A stretch of 43,320 nt of DNA from Deltaproteobacteria bacterium. GTDB lineage: Bacteria > Desulfobacterota > JADFVX01. The position numbers were made by a program, and so were the translations under genes. The notes below the pieces were generated by a model, which made no database searches, was not told the DNA's origin, and saw only the letters and a list, made by a program, of their open reading frames with translations. Positions 16,560 through 25,078 of this stretch are shown here, piece by piece. Location: NCBI GenBank assembly GCA_029860075.1, contig JAOUBX010000034.1, forward strand, positions 1-43,320, read 5' to 3'. The stretch's first letter is position 1. Each line of letters starts with the position of its first letter.

Positions 16560-16664
16560 GAACAAAAAGGCTCATCTTTCTATTCCATAATTTATAACGG
16601 CTAAGGAGCAAGCGGGCAAGCGCTTTTAGCGAGAGGCCCCCTTTGTTGTCTTTCGCCGGAATTA

Positions 16665-16886
16665 TTACTCTTCCGCAGGGATACGCTTTCCCTTTTTTTC
16701 CATCATCTCCCTGATGAGATTTACATGGTCTTCCTCATCGTCCATAATCTCTTTCAGGGCATTTGCAAGCTTGCTGTCTGCATCCTCTTTATGGTGTTCA
16801 TAGGCCGCCTTTGCATTTTTATAGGCGCGTTCTTCTATTTCAAGCGCTCTTCTAAGGAAATCTATATCCATATCTACATCAGTCAT
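16665..16886 (-). CDS. Small ferritin-like helical protein with one E...ExxH half site (soluble)
   Basis: The 73-residue protein is almost all helix: one helix around 8-32, a turn (HKEDADSK) and a second helix around 38-63. Glu18 in the first helix and Glu51-x-x-His54 (DEEDHVNLI) in the second have the same spacing as Glu20/Glu53/His56 of rubrerythrin, which is half of a di-iron site. A working site would need a second half from a homodimer, as in encapsulated ferritin, or from the neighbour 18 nt upstream, which also has an ExxH half. A good ribosome-binding site (AGGAGAGG) precedes ATG. Iron or peroxide chemistry is inferred. No encapsulin gene is visible in the window. Confidence 0.75.
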   Translation of the reverse strand: MTDVDMDIDFLRRALEIEERAYKNAKAAYEHHKEDADSKLANALKEIMDDEEDHVNLIREMMEKKGKRIPAEE

Positions 16887-16904
16887 ATTACCTCTCCTGA
16901 CAGT

Positions 16905-17219
16905 TTATATTTTTCTCGACAGACAGTCTTCAAGAAGGGAGATGTGTTTCTCTTCATCCTTGGCAAGCCTGTTAAAAAGCTCCACAACTTCCTGGTCCTT
17001 AATGAGAGGCGATACGTCGCCATAAAAAGCAATGACTCTTGATTCCGTCATGTAAGCCGTTAAAAGAGACTTTGTCTCTGCCTGCTGTTTGTCCACCATC
17101 TTGCTAAGTGAGTCGATTCTTTCCTGGTAAAGGGCAATGGTTTTTTTAAAATTAACGATAGTGTACATTATGTAGGTCAATATACCCAGTATGACAATGG
17201 ATATGAGAAAAAAATTCAT
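16905..17219 (-). CDS. Small membrane-anchored ferritin-like protein with one E...ExxH half site
   Basis: The 104-residue protein begins with a membrane helix (FFLISIVILGILTYIMYTIV), continues with an amphipathic helix or coiled-coil segment (residues 25-55), and ends in a ferritin-like helical hairpin. Glu59 (TESRVIAFYGD) and Glu89-x-x-His92 (DEEKHISLLED) are spaced 30 and 33 residues apart, as in encapsulated ferritin (Glu32, Glu62, His65). It is the first gene of a two-gene operon with the soluble half-ferritin protein. A strong ribosome-binding site (AAGGAGG) precedes ATG. The pair could form a membrane-tethered hetero-oligomer with a complete di-iron site; this is inference. No family name is known to me. 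Confidence 0.75.
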   Translation of the reverse strand: MNFFLISIVILGILTYIMYTIVNFKKTIALYQERIDSLSKMVDKQQAETKSLLTAYMTESRVIAFYGDVSPLIKDQEVVELFNRLAKDEEKHISLLEDCLSRKI

Positions 17220-17588
17220 CTAAACCTCCTTGGAAATGGCATTATCAATTTTTTATAACTGACGAAGCAAAGATGGCTGCTTCATCAACGTACCTTTTTT
17301 TAAGCGCAACAAAGTCAACGTTGAACTTCGATGATGAAAGGCTGAAAAAGATTCATATTTTTTGTCTGATTAAAGAAAACCAGCAAAAACTTAGCATTAG
17401 CCCATGTTAAAGTCAATAGGCAAATATACTTTATCAAACTTATATTTGGTTGATGATTTTGTGCTGCCCCATGGCGCTGTAAGGAGAAGGCGGTTTTGCG
17501 GAACTCCCCTGTTAATGCCGGTTTTCCCGAAAAAGAGAACGCATTTATTATCAGGGGATGTCGTAAATAATCAGGTGAAAATGATAAT
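17220..17588. other. Intergenic region upstream of the half-ferritin operon
   Basis: No credible gene lies here. It holds a hairpin (GAAGCA 17264-17269 with TGCTTC 17278-17283) and a 10-bp palindrome TCAACGTTGA (17315-17324), about 100 nt before the operon start, which could be an operator. No clear promoter was recognised. Confidence 0.4.
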
Positions 17589-19658
17589 TTAGAGGGTGAT
17601 GACGCTTTTTATGTCCCTGTCCGTGATTTCGTAAATCATGACAGGGAGCTCCTTCCCTTTAACCTTGACAGCTTCTACCTTGAGAAGGCGCACATGGCCT
17701 ATTTTTTCTTTATTTGTGCCTCTATTTTCTGACTCTTCTTTTTCAATCAGCAGGTCCTTGACTTTTTTATAGGTAAATTCGGTGATAAGGAGACGGGTTT
17801 TGTAGTCTCTCGTCAGCGCTTCGACTCTTGCGCCGAGGTTGACGTTATCTCCAATGAGTGTGTAGTCCATTTTCTTCCCTTCTGCGCCGATATTTCCGAC
17901 AAGGACATCTCCTGTATTGAGGCCGATGCCGATGTCGAGTGGTTCCTTTCCTTCGGCAATCCATTTCTTCTGCAGTTCAGTCAGTCTGGCGATCATATGA
18001 AGAGAACATCTCACGGCAAGTTCGGCATGCTTCTTCTGGGCGAGAGGGGCCCCCCAGAAAGCCATGATTTCATCACCTACAAACTTGTCGAGTGTGCCGT
18101 TCCATTTGAATACGATATCCGTCATTTCCGTCAGGTATTCATTGAGAATAGAGACGACTTCTTCGGGGTTTCTTTTTTCCGAATAAGTGGTAAATCCCCT
18201 GATGTCTGAAAAAAGAACGGTAATCTCGCGGCGGTGCCCTCCGAGCTTTGCCATTTCCGGATGCTCTACCAGTTCGTTGACGACTCTTTCAGTAACGTAG
18301 CTGGAGAACATTTTTTTGATGTCCTTTGCCCTCCTTTCTTCCGTAAGAAAACGGTAGGATGTGATCGACGTATAGAGAAGAAGCACACTGAAAGAAGGCG
18401 TCAGCATGGCAATCCACATGTGATGCACAGCAAAGAGATATTGCGTCAGGATCAAATAGCCGAGTAAAAGCGCGGTAGATAAAAGGGCTCCGCCGACAGC
18501 ATCGAGCCTCGGCAGGCTTATAAAGAGGATAATGCCGAAAACAAAGATGAATGCAATTTCGAGAAAGGCCGTGCTTTCCTCTTTCCTGAGAAAGTTGCCG
18601 TGAATAATGTTTTCCGCTACTGCGGCCTGTTTTTCTATGCCCGGCAATTGAGCAAAAGGGGTGATGTGTGTATCACTCGTGCCAAGGGCTGTGGCGCCTA
18701 TGAGCACAATCTTTCCTTCAATGGCCTCCTTGCCGATTTTACCTTCCATGAGATCTGCCGCAGAATAAACAGGAAAAGTCCCTGTTCTGCCCAGGTAGTT
18801 AATGAGCGCTCTCCCTGATTCGTCGGTGGCAATGAATCGGCTTGCCATGGAAATGCCCCTTCCCAGGTCAAGTTCGATGTCATCACGACCAAGATCGAGA
18901 TAATTTCTGGCTACCTCCATGCCGAGTGCGGGATAGTAAAATTCCTCAAGCTTCACATAGAGAGGTTCCCAGCGGATAGCGCCGTCCCTGTCGTATTGTG
19001 TGTAAACATGCCCCATGGATGCTGCGCTTTTAACGAGTTTTTCAATAGAGATAATGGCCCCTTCGGCAACAATGGGAAGATAATAGTCACCTTCCCTCAC
19101 GATCATGAAGGGATAGTCATAGATCCTGTCGGGCGGGGCCGTTATTTTTGATTCCTCGTAAATGGTAGGGACTTTAAGGGCAAAGGCAAGAACCACGTTG
19201 CCGGCTTTTGCCATGCTTTGAGCCAGCTTTATATCAACGTCGCTCTCTTTTTCCCGCAGAGCCAGGGTTGATTCGAATTGCCTGTCTTTAAACTCAATAT
19301 CACTATAAAGCGTTCTCAGTTCTGAAATGATTCTTGCTGTTTCCGTTACCTGGGGCTCGGGGAAGAGAATATCGACGCCTATCGTTTTTGCGCCGGTCCG
19401 TGCAATGGCGTCGATAAGGTGGGCCACCTTTTCCCTCGACCAGGGCCATCGTCCCACCCTGGAAAGACTCTCGTCATCGATGGCGACGATAACGATATCA
19501 CCGGCCGGTTCACGGTCTCCCCTTACGATGAACCGCATGTCAAAGGTCTTTGCTTCGAGGAATTCGATAAAAAGGGGTGTTTTCAGTGAAAGGAAGGAAA
19601 AGAGGGCCGTAACGATGATGGTAATGGTCAGGTAGGGTTTGATTTTTTTTGCGGCCAT
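17589..19658 (-). CDS. CHASE2-domain class III adenylate cyclase, membrane bound
   Basis: The 689-residue protein has an N-terminal helix, a periplasmic CHASE2 sensor at about 30-340 (DMRFIVRGDREPAGDIVIVA, RVGRWPWSREKVAHLIDAIA), three membrane helices at about 355-430 and a cyclase catalytic domain to about 640. The catalytic domain is complete: metal-binding aspartates in FSDIRGF and VGDEIMAFWGAP, adenine-recognising Lys in LDKFVGDE and Asp in LIGDNVNLGARVE, and the transition-state Asn/Arg in NLGARVE. It should make cAMP in response to an envelope signal. It is the last gene of a minus-strand operon with TPR/barrel, FecR and beta-helix proteins, a grouping that recurs in Deltaproteobacteria. 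The ribosome-binding site AAGGA is close to the ATG. Confidence 0.92.
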   Translation of the reverse strand: MAAKKIKPYLTITIIVTALFSFLSLKTPLFIEFLEAKTFDMRFIVRGDREPAGDIVIVAIDDESLSRVGRWPWSREKVAHLIDAIARTGAKTIGVDILFPEPQVTETARIISELRTLYSDIEFKDRQFESTLALREKESDVDIKLAQSMAKAGNVVLAFALKVPTIYEESKITAPPDRIYDYPFMIVREGDYYLPIVAEGAIISIEKLVKSAASMGHVYTQYDRDGAIRWEPLYVKLEEFYYPALGMEVARNYLDLGRDDIELDLGRGISMASRFIATDESGRALINYLGRTGTFPVYSAADLMEGKIGKEAIEGKIVLIGATALGTSDTHITPFAQLPGIEKQAAVAENIIHGNFLRKEESTAFLEIAFIFVFGIILFISLPRLDAVGGALLSTALLLGYLILTQYLFAVHHMWIAMLTPSFSVLLLYTSITSYRFLTEERRAKDIKKMFSSYVTERVVNELVEHPEMAKLGGHRREITVLFSDIRGFTTYSEKRNPEEVVSILNEYLTEMTDIVFKWNGTLDKFVGDEIMAFWGAPLAQKKHAELAVRCSLHMIARLTELQKKWIAEGKEPLDIGIGLNTGDVLVGNIGAEGKKMDYTLIGDNVNLGARVEALTRDYKTRLLITEFTYKKVKDLLIEKEESENRGTNKEKIGHVRLLKVEAVKVKGKELPVMIYEITDRDIKSVITL

Positions 19659-19715
19659 AATCCTTAGGGTCTGAATGAGTCAAAAGAGAAATTTCTAATA
19701 TTCAGCCTGCTTTAA

Positions 19716-20912
19716 TTACGGGCAGGGTGAGGGGGCGAGGGCGGCGCCTGAATAATTAACTAAACTTCCTCCTGCTCCGCAAATGTCCTGCCCTGAACCA
19801 CTGCATGTTGAAGGCGTCACCTTTGGAGGCACATTGTCCCATCGGTTGTTTGTCGCATCTATCGTGCTTGCAGAGTTGTTCTGGAGATCAGAATATGTGT
19901 TGCAGCTAATAATATTGCTGTTGATTTTGGGGAGGCTGCCGAACAAATAAATACCGATATAATTATCTGTAATTTTATTGCCTGAAATTATCGGTGAGTT
20001 AGGGGCTGTAAAAGAAAAGCTGCTTATAGCGGCTCCTGTGCATTCCCCTAAGTAGGAACGTTCTATCGTATTGTTGGTAATAATCGAGTCGCCCGTCGTA
20101 ATAATGCCATCACAGTTGTTAGTGATTATATTGTTATTGATTGTGGTCTGCACACCTGCATCCTCTATTGCCGCAGCGCCGGAATTTGTGATCTTGCATC
20201 CGTTAACAGAGGCATTTGGCGCGCCTGAAATCCCCGTGCCTGCGCCAAGCTGTAAATCTATTACCGTCGAATAAGCGGTGCCATAACAAATTAACTCTGT
20301 GCCTGTTTTTAGCTGGAGAGGAAATGTTTCCGTTGTGCTGTTGTAAAAACCTGCCGCAACATTGATGGATTCATTGCCTGTCGATGTGGTAAGAGCGAAG
20401 GTAATGGTTTTGAAGGGATTGACGGGGGAGCCCTCTCCTGTCAGGTCACTGCCCCTGTTGACATCGACAAACTTTCCCGTATAAGGCGCTTCACTGAGAA
20501 TGATCGTTAGCGGTGGATTTTCACCCTCTGAAAGGTCTGCCCTGGCAGATCCCTCATAAATAAGGAAACCGGTGCCTGCTTTGTCGCCATAGGCGGATAC
20601 TGAAAAGAGCCTTGCCAATCCCGGAGGGACGAAATAGTTTTTTGTTACTCTTGTGCCCGGAACCACATTGAAAGTATCGCTAATGGGCACCGGTATGTCT
20701 GCAGCGCTGATATAAATGCTTATGGAAGCGATAAATTGGGGTGCTGCTTTTCCCATAACCGCTTTCCCTTTTTCCGAAGGGATGGAAAAGATTATTGATA
20801 GGGGAACTGAATTGTTATTATTGTCCGAACTGCTCCCGCAACCCGTCATAAAGAGGACTAAAGTGGATAAGATGATAAATGAAGCGGCTCGAATGAGATT
20901 CTTTTTTGCCAT
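19716..20912 (-). CDS. Lipoprotein with DUF1565/right-handed beta-helix repeats
   Basis: The 398-residue product has a lipoprotein signal with lipobox LFMTGC and a Ser/Asn-rich tether. A beta-sandwich-like region spans about 35-145. The block GKFVDVNRGSDLTGEGSPVN at about 146 introduces a DUF1565 segment. From about 220 to 360 there is a series of Asn-rich turns (NNNIITNNCDGIITTGDSII, ISGNKITDNYIGIYLFGS) typical of a right-handed parallel beta-helix. It is probably an envelope-exposed binding or carbohydrate-related protein, but no catalytic residues can be named. It sits between the FecR-domain gene (52 nt) and the CHASE2 cyclase (57 nt) and probably belongs to their signalling operon. Confidence 0.82.
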   Translation of the reverse strand: MAKKNLIRAASFIILSTLVLFMTGCGSSSDNNNNSVPLSIIFSIPSEKGKAVMGKAAPQFIASISIYISAADIPVPISDTFNVVPGTRVTKNYFVPPGLARLFSVSAYGDKAGTGFLIYEGSARADLSEGENPPLTIILSEAPYTGKFVDVNRGSDLTGEGSPVNPFKTITFALTTSTGNESINVAAGFYNSTTETFPLQLKTGTELICYGTAYSTVIDLQLGAGTGISGAPNASVNGCKITNSGAAAIEDAGVQTTINNNIITNNCDGIITTGDSIITNNTIERSYLGECTGAAISSFSFTAPNSPIISGNKITDNYIGIYLFGSLPKINSNIISCNTYSDLQNNSASTIDATNNRWDNVPPKVTPSTCSGSGQDICGAGGSLVNYSGAALAPSPCP

Positions 20913-20964
20913 GATCAGGCCTCCCTCTGCTGGTATTTCCTTATAGCCTTGCCGTCATTTCCCC

Positions 20965-21747
20965 TTAAGGGAATTCAAATATTATATTTACCGATGGCGC
21001 CGTTTCCGTAATAGGCGGTGTCACCGGTGGTTCAATCTTTTTGGGTTCTTCAGTTAAAGGATCTTCGGGTTTTGGCGGTTTGACGTCTTTCTCCAGGGGG
21101 TCCGTTTCCTTTATGAGCCGCCTTATTTCTTTTTTTGTAAAGGGACGCGCTTTTTGAGGCGGGCGGCCTTTACCTATTTTTGATGCTTTGCCCGGAGTAA
21201 GGAATACTTCTCCCACAATGGAGGGGTCCATATTTTTTACTGCTACTTTCCCCTTTATAACCAGAACCTCCGATTCAAAGGGCAGCTTTTTAACGACACT
21301 GAAAAAATCGGTGCCCCTCACAGCCGCTACGGCCGTCGGTGTTTCAACTTCAAATTTTGAATCATCACCGAGTAAAAACCTGGGGATTAACGCTCTTATC
21401 TTGCCCCTGAAGGTTCTTAACAGGCTTTTTCTTTCCTTCTTTTCAGGTTTGTAGGAAAATTCCTTGATTTCCACCCGGGAGTTTTGGGCCATGTTGACCT
21501 TGCTTTCATCAATAAAAGAGATCTGCGCCCTTGATTGACTCTTGGTCCGCACAATATCGCCAACCACCAGTTTGGCTCCTTTTTTCACAAGGCGGGCCCG
21601 TTTTTCACCCTTTTTTAAAACATCCACTTTACCTCTGACAAAGGTCAGTGTCGCAACGGCTTCCCCCAAAGAAATGGCGGGAGTCAGGGTGATTATAAAA
21701 AGCGTAATTAGGAGTGTAGCTGCTATGTTTTGGCTCTGCCTGATCAT
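20965..21747 (-). CDS. Secreted FecR-domain protein
   Basis: The 260-residue protein has a signal peptide (to about residue 28) and a FecR domain at about 30-195: VRGKVDVLKKGEKRARLVKK, GDIVRTKSQSRAQISFIDES, NSRVEIKEF and PTAVAAVRGTDFFSVV. The tail is Pro/Lys/Glu-rich (PPKPEDPLTEEPKKIEPPVT). Unlike classical FecR it has no N-terminal anti-sigma part and no membrane helix after the signal, so it is probably fully periplasmic. Such stand-alone FecR proteins commonly lie beside CHASE2 cyclases and may pass a signal to the CHASE2 domain. It lies 18 nt after the TPR/barrel gene. Confidence 0.88.
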   Translation of the reverse strand: MIRQSQNIAATLLITLFIITLTPAISLGEAVATLTFVRGKVDVLKKGEKRARLVKKGAKLVVGDIVRTKSQSRAQISFIDESKVNMAQNSRVEIKEFSYKPEKKERKSLLRTFRGKIRALIPRFLLGDDSKFEVETPTAVAAVRGTDFFSVVKKLPFESEVLVIKGKVAVKNMDPSIVGEVFLTPGKASKIGKGRPPQKARPFTKKEIRRLIKETDPLEKDVKPPKPEDPLTEEPKKIEPPVTPPITETAPSVNIIFEFP

Positions 21748-21765
21748 CGTCTTTGCCCTGTTCTT

Positions 21766-23166
21766 TTAAAAAGTATACTCTACTCCCATGCCTGCAATGT
21801 TCCTGCTGTAATCAAAGACGGCAATGTTGGAGTTGGAATCGGTGTAGGAATAGCGCAGGCTTAAATCAATTCCCCTGTAGCTGTAAGTAAGGCCCGTTTC
21901 TATTGAAGAAATTTCATCGGCTCTTTTCTTGCCGAAGGTTATATGTTTATTTTTATAGTCCTGTTGATAGTAGCGCCCGGCGAGAACGAACTCTATTGCC
22001 TGTGCAAGAGGATGAGACAGCCGCACTCCTCCCCTGTGACCGCTGTAATCCCAGTTATCACCGTCAGTATCTTCACTATCGTAGGTATAATTAACTTTTA
22101 CATAACTCCGGTCGGCGTTAAAGGGGAAGAGGATGGCCAAACCGGCATTGATATTTGTTCCGTCTCTTTCCTCTTCTTTTGATAGCGGGTTTTGAAGGAA
22201 ATCCTTCAAAAGAGCGCCGGCAAAAAGGTTTACTCCCTTGCCTCCATCCGTCGAAAATACCCAGGAAGGTTTTAGGGTAATCATTTTCAGGTATTTATCG
22301 TTATCGATGAGGTAGTAATCATAGCCGACGGGCAAAAGGATTTTCCCTCTGTCAGTCTCGAAAGAAGGGATTAGAAAAAGGGAGTGGGCCTGAACATCCA
22401 TAGGGTCGAGGTCCCGGTGCAGGCTCTGGTAGAAAGAATAGCCCACCCTTAATCCCCTGTCATCCCAACGGGTTGAATAGTCTCCACCTGCTGTTAATAC
22501 ATGCCTCGTGTCTTCTTCATCACTTACTGCAATACCCGTTATTTCACGGGAGGGCTTTAGAATGACATTATCGTCGTATTGGAAGGTGTAGCCGGCAGAC
22601 AAGGCTAAATGTGACTCTTTGTAACCGATGGTATTGAGCGCTTCTCCCGATAAAAGGGCTGCTTCCGATGGGGGGGCAATGTTTATTGCCCTCTGGAATG
22701 CCCGGGCTGCTTCTTTTTTCTTTCCCCTGTCCAGGAGAATAAGTCCCTTCAGGTAGGATGCCCGGGCGGACTTGATTCCTTTTGAGTTTGCTTTTTTGAG
22801 ATATTTTTCAGCTTCAACCCTTTTCCCAAGGCTGTAAAGGACCTCGGCAAGGGGCACATAGATTTCCGTCATGGAAGGTTTTAGAGAAAGCGCTTTTTTG
22901 AGATAGTCTTTTGCCGAATTGTTGTGGAGGAGTTCCTTGTAAGTTAATCCTGTGTAGTAAGCTGCTTCCGCTGAAGAGGGCATTTTTTGAACTGCCTTTA
23001 AAAGGCTCTCTATGGCTTCTTCATAGTTTTCATTGTTATAGTCATTGATGCCTTGCCGGAGAGCGTCGCTGTCTGCGGACCAGACGGTTTCTTCATGAGA
23101 AAGCCCCCAAAGGAGGGTGACCGCTGATAGGATAATAAAGAATCTTAAAGGTTTCCGGTGATCCAT
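21766..23166 (-). CDS. TPR protein fused to an outer-membrane beta-barrel
   Basis: The 466-residue product has a signal peptide (to about residue 30), about four TPR repeats at 32-170 (AAYYTGLTYKELLHNNSAKD, ASYLKGLILLDRGKKKEAAR) and then a region of alternating amphipathic strands ending in GMGVEYTF, a barrel-type C-terminus with terminal Phe. It probably sits in the outer membrane with the TPR part in the periplasm, where it can hold partners such as the FecR and beta-helix proteins encoded next to it. It is the first gene of the four-gene operon that ends in the CHASE2 adenylate cyclase. The ribosome-binding site AGGTGA precedes ATG by a suitable distance. Confidence 0.85.
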   Translation of the reverse strand: MDHRKPLRFFIILSAVTLLWGLSHEETVWSADSDALRQGINDYNNENYEEAIESLLKAVQKMPSSAEAAYYTGLTYKELLHNNSAKDYLKKALSLKPSMTEIYVPLAEVLYSLGKRVEAEKYLKKANSKGIKSARASYLKGLILLDRGKKKEAARAFQRAINIAPPSEAALLSGEALNTIGYKESHLALSAGYTFQYDDNVILKPSREITGIAVSDEEDTRHVLTAGGDYSTRWDDRGLRVGYSFYQSLHRDLDPMDVQAHSLFLIPSFETDRGKILLPVGYDYYLIDNDKYLKMITLKPSWVFSTDGGKGVNLFAGALLKDFLQNPLSKEEERDGTNINAGLAILFPFNADRSYVKVNYTYDSEDTDGDNWDYSGHRGGVRLSHPLAQAIEFVLAGRYYQQDYKNKHITFGKKRADEISSIETGLTYSYRGIDLSLRYSYTDSNSNIAVFDYSRNIAGMGVEYTF

Positions 23167-23183
23167 TTTATCACCTGCCTGGC

Positions 23184-23189
23184 ATTATA
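23184..23189 (-). promoter_or_regulatory. Possible -10 element of the CHASE2/FecR operon
   Basis: A perfect TATAAT on the minus strand lies 17 nt before the TPR/barrel ATG. The best -35 (TTGACA at 23232-23227) is too far away, so only the -10 is supported. Confidence 0.35.
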
Positions 23190-23353
23190 GCGTTCCTGAT
23201 ATTAAGCTTAGTCGACAATATTGCCGTTGTCAACGTATGGAAAGGATAAGAGGAAATATTGTAAATACCGGTTTCATATGTCTTTGTCTTGTCTTTGCTC
23301 CTGTGATATGTTTATCTTCTCCCTATAAAAGGAAGTAAACCTGAGGAAGGGCA

Positions 23354-23608
23354 ATGATGATAGATCCAAAGCAGTTCGGCCTTGACGGCAGGACAGTTAT
23401 CGAAAAGGATGATGAAGGTTGTTTCTCCATCGTTATCAACAGGAAAAGCCCTGTTATTATGGCAGATGGAAGAAAGATTATGGATAAGGTTGACAAAATA
23501 AAATCTGTCCGGCCCGGCGCCGCTGTGAATCTCAGGACAAGGGCGCCCCTTTGCAGTAAAACCAGGGTTTATCTTGAGAAGCAGGGCGTAAGAATCCTGG
23601 AATTTTAG
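23354..23608 (+). CDS. Small hypothetical protein
   Basis: The 84-residue product is not recognised. It starts MMIDPKQFGLDGRTVIEKDD, has a central beta-rich part (FSIVINRKSPVIMADGRKIM) and a basic C-terminal part with a Cys (RAPLCSKTRVYLEKQGV). No signal peptide or membrane helix is present. GAGGAAGG lies just upstream of two adjacent ATG codons, which supports translation. It is 69 nt before the transporter gene and may be co-transcribed with it. The overlapping minus-strand frame has no such support. Confidence 0.6.
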   Translation: MMIDPKQFGLDGRTVIEKDDEGCFSIVINRKSPVIMADGRKIMDKVDKIKSVRPGAAVNLRTRAPLCSKTRVYLEKQGVRILEF

Positions 23609-23677
23609 CTTGTTGAAAATGGAACCCATAATGGCAGAAGGCCTGATTAAAAGGGGCAGCCGCAATGAGCCCTTCTT

Positions 23678-24958
23678 ATGAACAAGTATGGTAAGGCGTC
23701 CAAAAGAGAGATCTTTGGCTGGGCCATGTTTGACTTTGCCAACTCTTCCTTTACAACGGTCATTATTACGGTCGTTTTTTCGGCCTACTTCGTTTCTCAC
23801 GTTGTGGGAGATGATGTGCTCGGCGTAAAGTACTGGGGCTGGTCGCTCAGCGCTGCTAATCTGCTTGTTATGCTGGCAGGTCCCGTGGTTGGGGCCGTTG
23901 CCGATTTTACAGCTTCCAAAAAGCGCTTTCTCTTTTTGAGCTACATTGTCTGTGTTCTTTTTACGGCCCTTCTCTTTTTTGTGGGCAAGGGGGACGTTTT
24001 AATGGCAATTGTCTTCGTTGCCGTTGCTCATATCGGATTTTCGGCAGGCGAAAATTTTTGTTCCTCCTTCCTTCCGGAAATTGCATCGCCTCAGGTGATG
24101 GGAAAGATTTCAGGTTATGGATGGGCCTTCGGCTATATCGGCGGTCTTCTTTCCCTTTCTATCTGCTTTCTTATTTTTAAAGTGTTCGGTCAGGCGGAGT
24201 TGCAGCTTCGTTTTGCTTTTCTTTCAACAGCCATCTTTTTTCTTTTAAGCGCCATTCCCACCTTTCTCTGGCTCAAAGAGAGAACGCCGCCGCAGACTAA
24301 ACCTGCGGGTCAAAGCTATTTTCATATCGGTTACGGCAGGGTGATGGATACCTTTGCCGATCTTAAAGGCTTTGGAGAACTCATCAAGTTTCTCTTTGTT
24401 TTTTTTCTTTTCAGTTGCGGCATATCGACGATTGTTTCTTTTTCCGCTATTTATGCCGAGTCGGTTGTCGGTTTCAGTAAAAGTGACACCCTCCTCTTTT
24501 TTATCATCGTCCAGGTTTCTTCTTCGCTGGGCGCTTTTGCTTTCGGCTTTATCGAAGACCGGCTGGGCGCGAAAAAAACGATAGCTATTACGCTCGTTAT
24601 ATGGCTTGCTGTCGTTGCCGGGGCATGGTGGAGTCCCGGAAAGGCAGTCTTCTGGGTTGTAGGCAACCTGGCCGGCCTGGCTATCGGTTCGAGCCAGTCT
24701 TCGAGCCGTGCCCTCGTTGGTCTCTTTACACCGCCATCAAAAAGCGCCGAATTTTTCGGTCTCTGGGGACTTTCAGGAAAACTGGCAGCAACGGTAGGGA
24801 TCTACTCTTTCAGCATGATGACGGCAATAAGCGGGTCCATGAGATCTGCCATTTTGCTGACAGGCCTTTTTTTTCTTCTGGGCCTTATAGGCATTTTCTT
24901 TATCAATGAGGAAGAGGGTAAAATGTGTGCCCGAAGATATGTGAACCACCGGATTTAA
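23678..24958 (+). CDS. UMF1/Atg22-type major facilitator transporter
   Basis: The 426-residue protein has about twelve membrane helices. It carries the characteristic family start EIFGWAMFDFANSSFTTVII, the loop VVGAVADFTASKKRFLF of MFS motif A type, the SAGENFCSSFLPEIASPQVM block, and the second-half FGFIEDRLGAKKTIAITL. UMF1 proteins are related to the fungal vacuolar exporter Atg22 and are presumed to export small metabolites; no substrate is established. The ATG at 23678 has only a weak ribosome-binding site, and a ten-codon reading frame (23665-23694, out of frame) with better purine context overlaps the start, which could couple or damp translation. It precedes the aldolase, which has its own promoter. 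Confidence 0.9.
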   Translation: MNKYGKASKREIFGWAMFDFANSSFTTVIITVVFSAYFVSHVVGDDVLGVKYWGWSLSAANLLVMLAGPVVGAVADFTASKKRFLFLSYIVCVLFTALLFFVGKGDVLMAIVFVAVAHIGFSAGENFCSSFLPEIASPQVMGKISGYGWAFGYIGGLLSLSICFLIFKVFGQAELQLRFAFLSTAIFFLLSAIPTFLWLKERTPPQTKPAGQSYFHIGYGRVMDTFADLKGFGELIKFLFVFFLFSCGISTIVSFSAIYAESVVGFSKSDTLLFFIIVQVSSSLGAFAFGFIEDRLGAKKTIAITLVIWLAVVAGAWWSPGKAVFWVVGNLAGLAIGSSQSSSRALVGLFTPPSKSAEFFGLWGLSGKLAATVGIYSFSMMTAISGSMRSAILLTGLFFLLGLIGIFFINEEEGKMCARRYVNHRI

Positions 24959-24998
24959 TCCCCATGCCGGCTCAGTGATTTAGATTATTACAGCTTTG

Positions 24999-25026
24999 TT
25001 GACAAATACTGCCAATAATGTATATT
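24999..25026 (+). promoter_or_regulatory. Sigma-70-type promoter of the class II aldolase gene
   Basis: Perfect TTGACA and TATATT are separated by 16 nt. The expected start is near 25033, about 46 nt before the ATG. Confidence 0.75.
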
Positions 25027-25078
25027 TATTTTTTACCTGTTTATTTTACATCTAATTATTTATTTAAGGAGGAGTTCA

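Noticed and set aside
17404..17592. 62-codon plus-strand frame between the half-ferritin operon and the CHASE2 cyclase
   Set aside because: No ribosome-binding site, no recognisable features, and it runs into the 3' end of the cyclase gene on the other strand.
23312..23800. 162-codon minus-strand frame opposite the 84-residue protein
   Set aside because: It overlaps the start of the transporter gene, has no ribosome-binding site and looks compositionally like an antisense shadow; the plus-strand 84-residue frame has GAGGAAGG before its ATG.
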